64,000 nt of DNA. It comes from Bartonella bilalgolemi. GTDB taxonomy: Bacteria > Pseudomonadota > Alphaproteobacteria > Rhizobiales > Rhizobiaceae. The stretch lies in assembly GCF_023500045.1 (NCBI RefSeq), contig NZ_JAMCOF010000004.1, positions 82,361 through 146,360 on the forward strand, written 5' to 3'. Below the pieces are notes generated by a model. The model did no database searches, was not told where the DNA came from, and saw only the letters and a program-made list of their open reading frames with translations. Numbering within the stretch: position 1 is the first letter of the stretch; every line of letters starts with the position of its first letter. The translations under genes and the position numbers were made by a program. Of this stretch, positions 63,126 through 64,000 are shown one piece after another.

Positions 63126-64000
63126 TCTCTATATTCCTTTATTCAAAAAAATTTCAAATTACAAAACTAAATAACTCTATAATCATCTGTAACATAACGA
63201 TATTTCTAATAAACTTATTTAAGTTATCTTTATAACATATCGAAGTTAATATGTTTTTTTAATAAAATTAACATAGAATAAAAATTTATAACTAATTTCG
63301 TAAGGCACTAAAAGTGTATAATCTCGTCATTAAAATAATAATTTAAGCTCAAAACTATGTATCCCATCAACACTGCTAAAAACTAAAAATAAAATATTGC
63401 TCTACCCCCTGAAAAGGTGAAATTTGTTTTTTAATGCCTAGAAAATATTTAAAATCAAAATTACTATTAAAAATAATTAGAAGATTTTTCTCTTCATGAA
63501 AAATACTTTTCAGAGCGTCAATCAACAAAAACTATCTCAAAAACAATACCTCCAAAATGCAGCATTTTAATTATTGTCAAAACAATTCGATTTTTAGGAA
63601 CTATAATAATAAAATATGTAAGAACTGCTCCAATATCTCACAATTTAATTATACTCGTTTCAGCTACAATAGCCTCATCTACAAATGTATCAACATTTTC
63701 TAATTTGATATGTTTCCCATTATTTAAAATAAAGAAATCACCTTTCAACTTCCTGTAGTTTAATAAAAAGAAACTCTGCTTGCCAATCACATTAACGAAA
63801 TAAATTACTTACATCACTAATCAACTACTTCTCCCTACAGATATAATTATCAAATCTGATTTGTTTTTCTCACTGGAATTTTAATTTTATTGCAAAGCAA
63901 CTTAACATCAAATTATCATTTGCAATCTATCAAGAATTATAAAGAACAAAAAAGCACTACAAACTTTATATAGCAGTATATAATAACTATTAAATCTCTA
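63126..64000. other. AT-rich right end with no recognisable gene
   Basis: An 875-base stretch with no ORF of 60 codons on either strand and no tRNA. Short AT runs and weak inverted repeats occur but nothing could be assigned. A gene that starts beyond the right edge cannot be judged. Confidence 0.55.

Overview
The window is about 64 kb of low-GC alphaproteobacterial chromosome, and gene content and protein sequences point to Bartonella (Rhizobiales). The cues are Rhizobiales-type RpoB, RpoC and EF-Tu, an ATP12-family chaperone, a PopZ-type polar organiser, NdvA, a Do-like protease next to rplQ, and long AT-rich gaps between genes. The genus comes from recognising the proteins, not from a database search. 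I see no prophage, insertion sequence, CRISPR array or obvious horizontally acquired island.

Layout. (1) 1-3.7 kb: the 5' part of an L-serine dehydratase running off the left edge, a possible 31-residue membrane peptide, a nitroreductase, a 1.1 kb non-coding gap and a MerR-family regulator. (2) 3.7-17.8 kb, minus strand: tRNA-Tyr, tRNA-Gly, tuf, tRNA-Trp, secE, nusG, rplK, rplA, rplJ, rplL, rpoB, rpoC, with structured RNA upstream of rplJ and between rplL and rpoB. (3) 17.9-30.1 kb: housekeeping genes, namely rlmB (+), an ATP12 chaperone and rluC (-), ndvA (+), then alaS, recA, rarA and an HtrA/DegP-type protease (-). (4) 30.4-49.0 kb, minus strand: the str-S10-spc-alpha cluster rpsL-rpsG-fusA-tuf-rpsJ through secY-adk-rpsM-rpsK-rpoA-rplQ, closed by a clear terminator. 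(5) 49.5-53.7 kb, plus strand: xthA and a four-gene glutamate/aspartate-type ABC importer. (6) 54.1-60 kb, minus strand: pcm, tolC, popZ and valS, preceded by tRNA-Cys. (7) 60.3-64 kb: tRNA-Asn (+), a DEAD-box helicase, a secreted protein of unknown function, and AT-rich DNA with no recognisable gene.

Most of the window serves gene expression: RNA polymerase core subunits (rpoA, rpoB, rpoC), NusG, about 28 ribosomal proteins, both elongation factors, two aminoacyl-tRNA synthetases, five tRNAs and two rRNA-modifying enzymes. SecE and SecY, two membrane parts of the export channel, are embedded in these operons. The two tuf genes lie in a 1,186-bp direct repeat with no difference that I could find, and they delimit about 27 kb. 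The rpoBC block and the rpsL block, contiguous in many relatives, are separated and in the opposite order here.

I did not find a convincing undescribed system. The items most worth checking are the hairpin abutting the rplJ ribosome-binding site, the rplL-rpoB hairpins, the 31-residue peptide upstream of sdaA, the secreted protein at the right end, and the reorganised ribosomal cluster.
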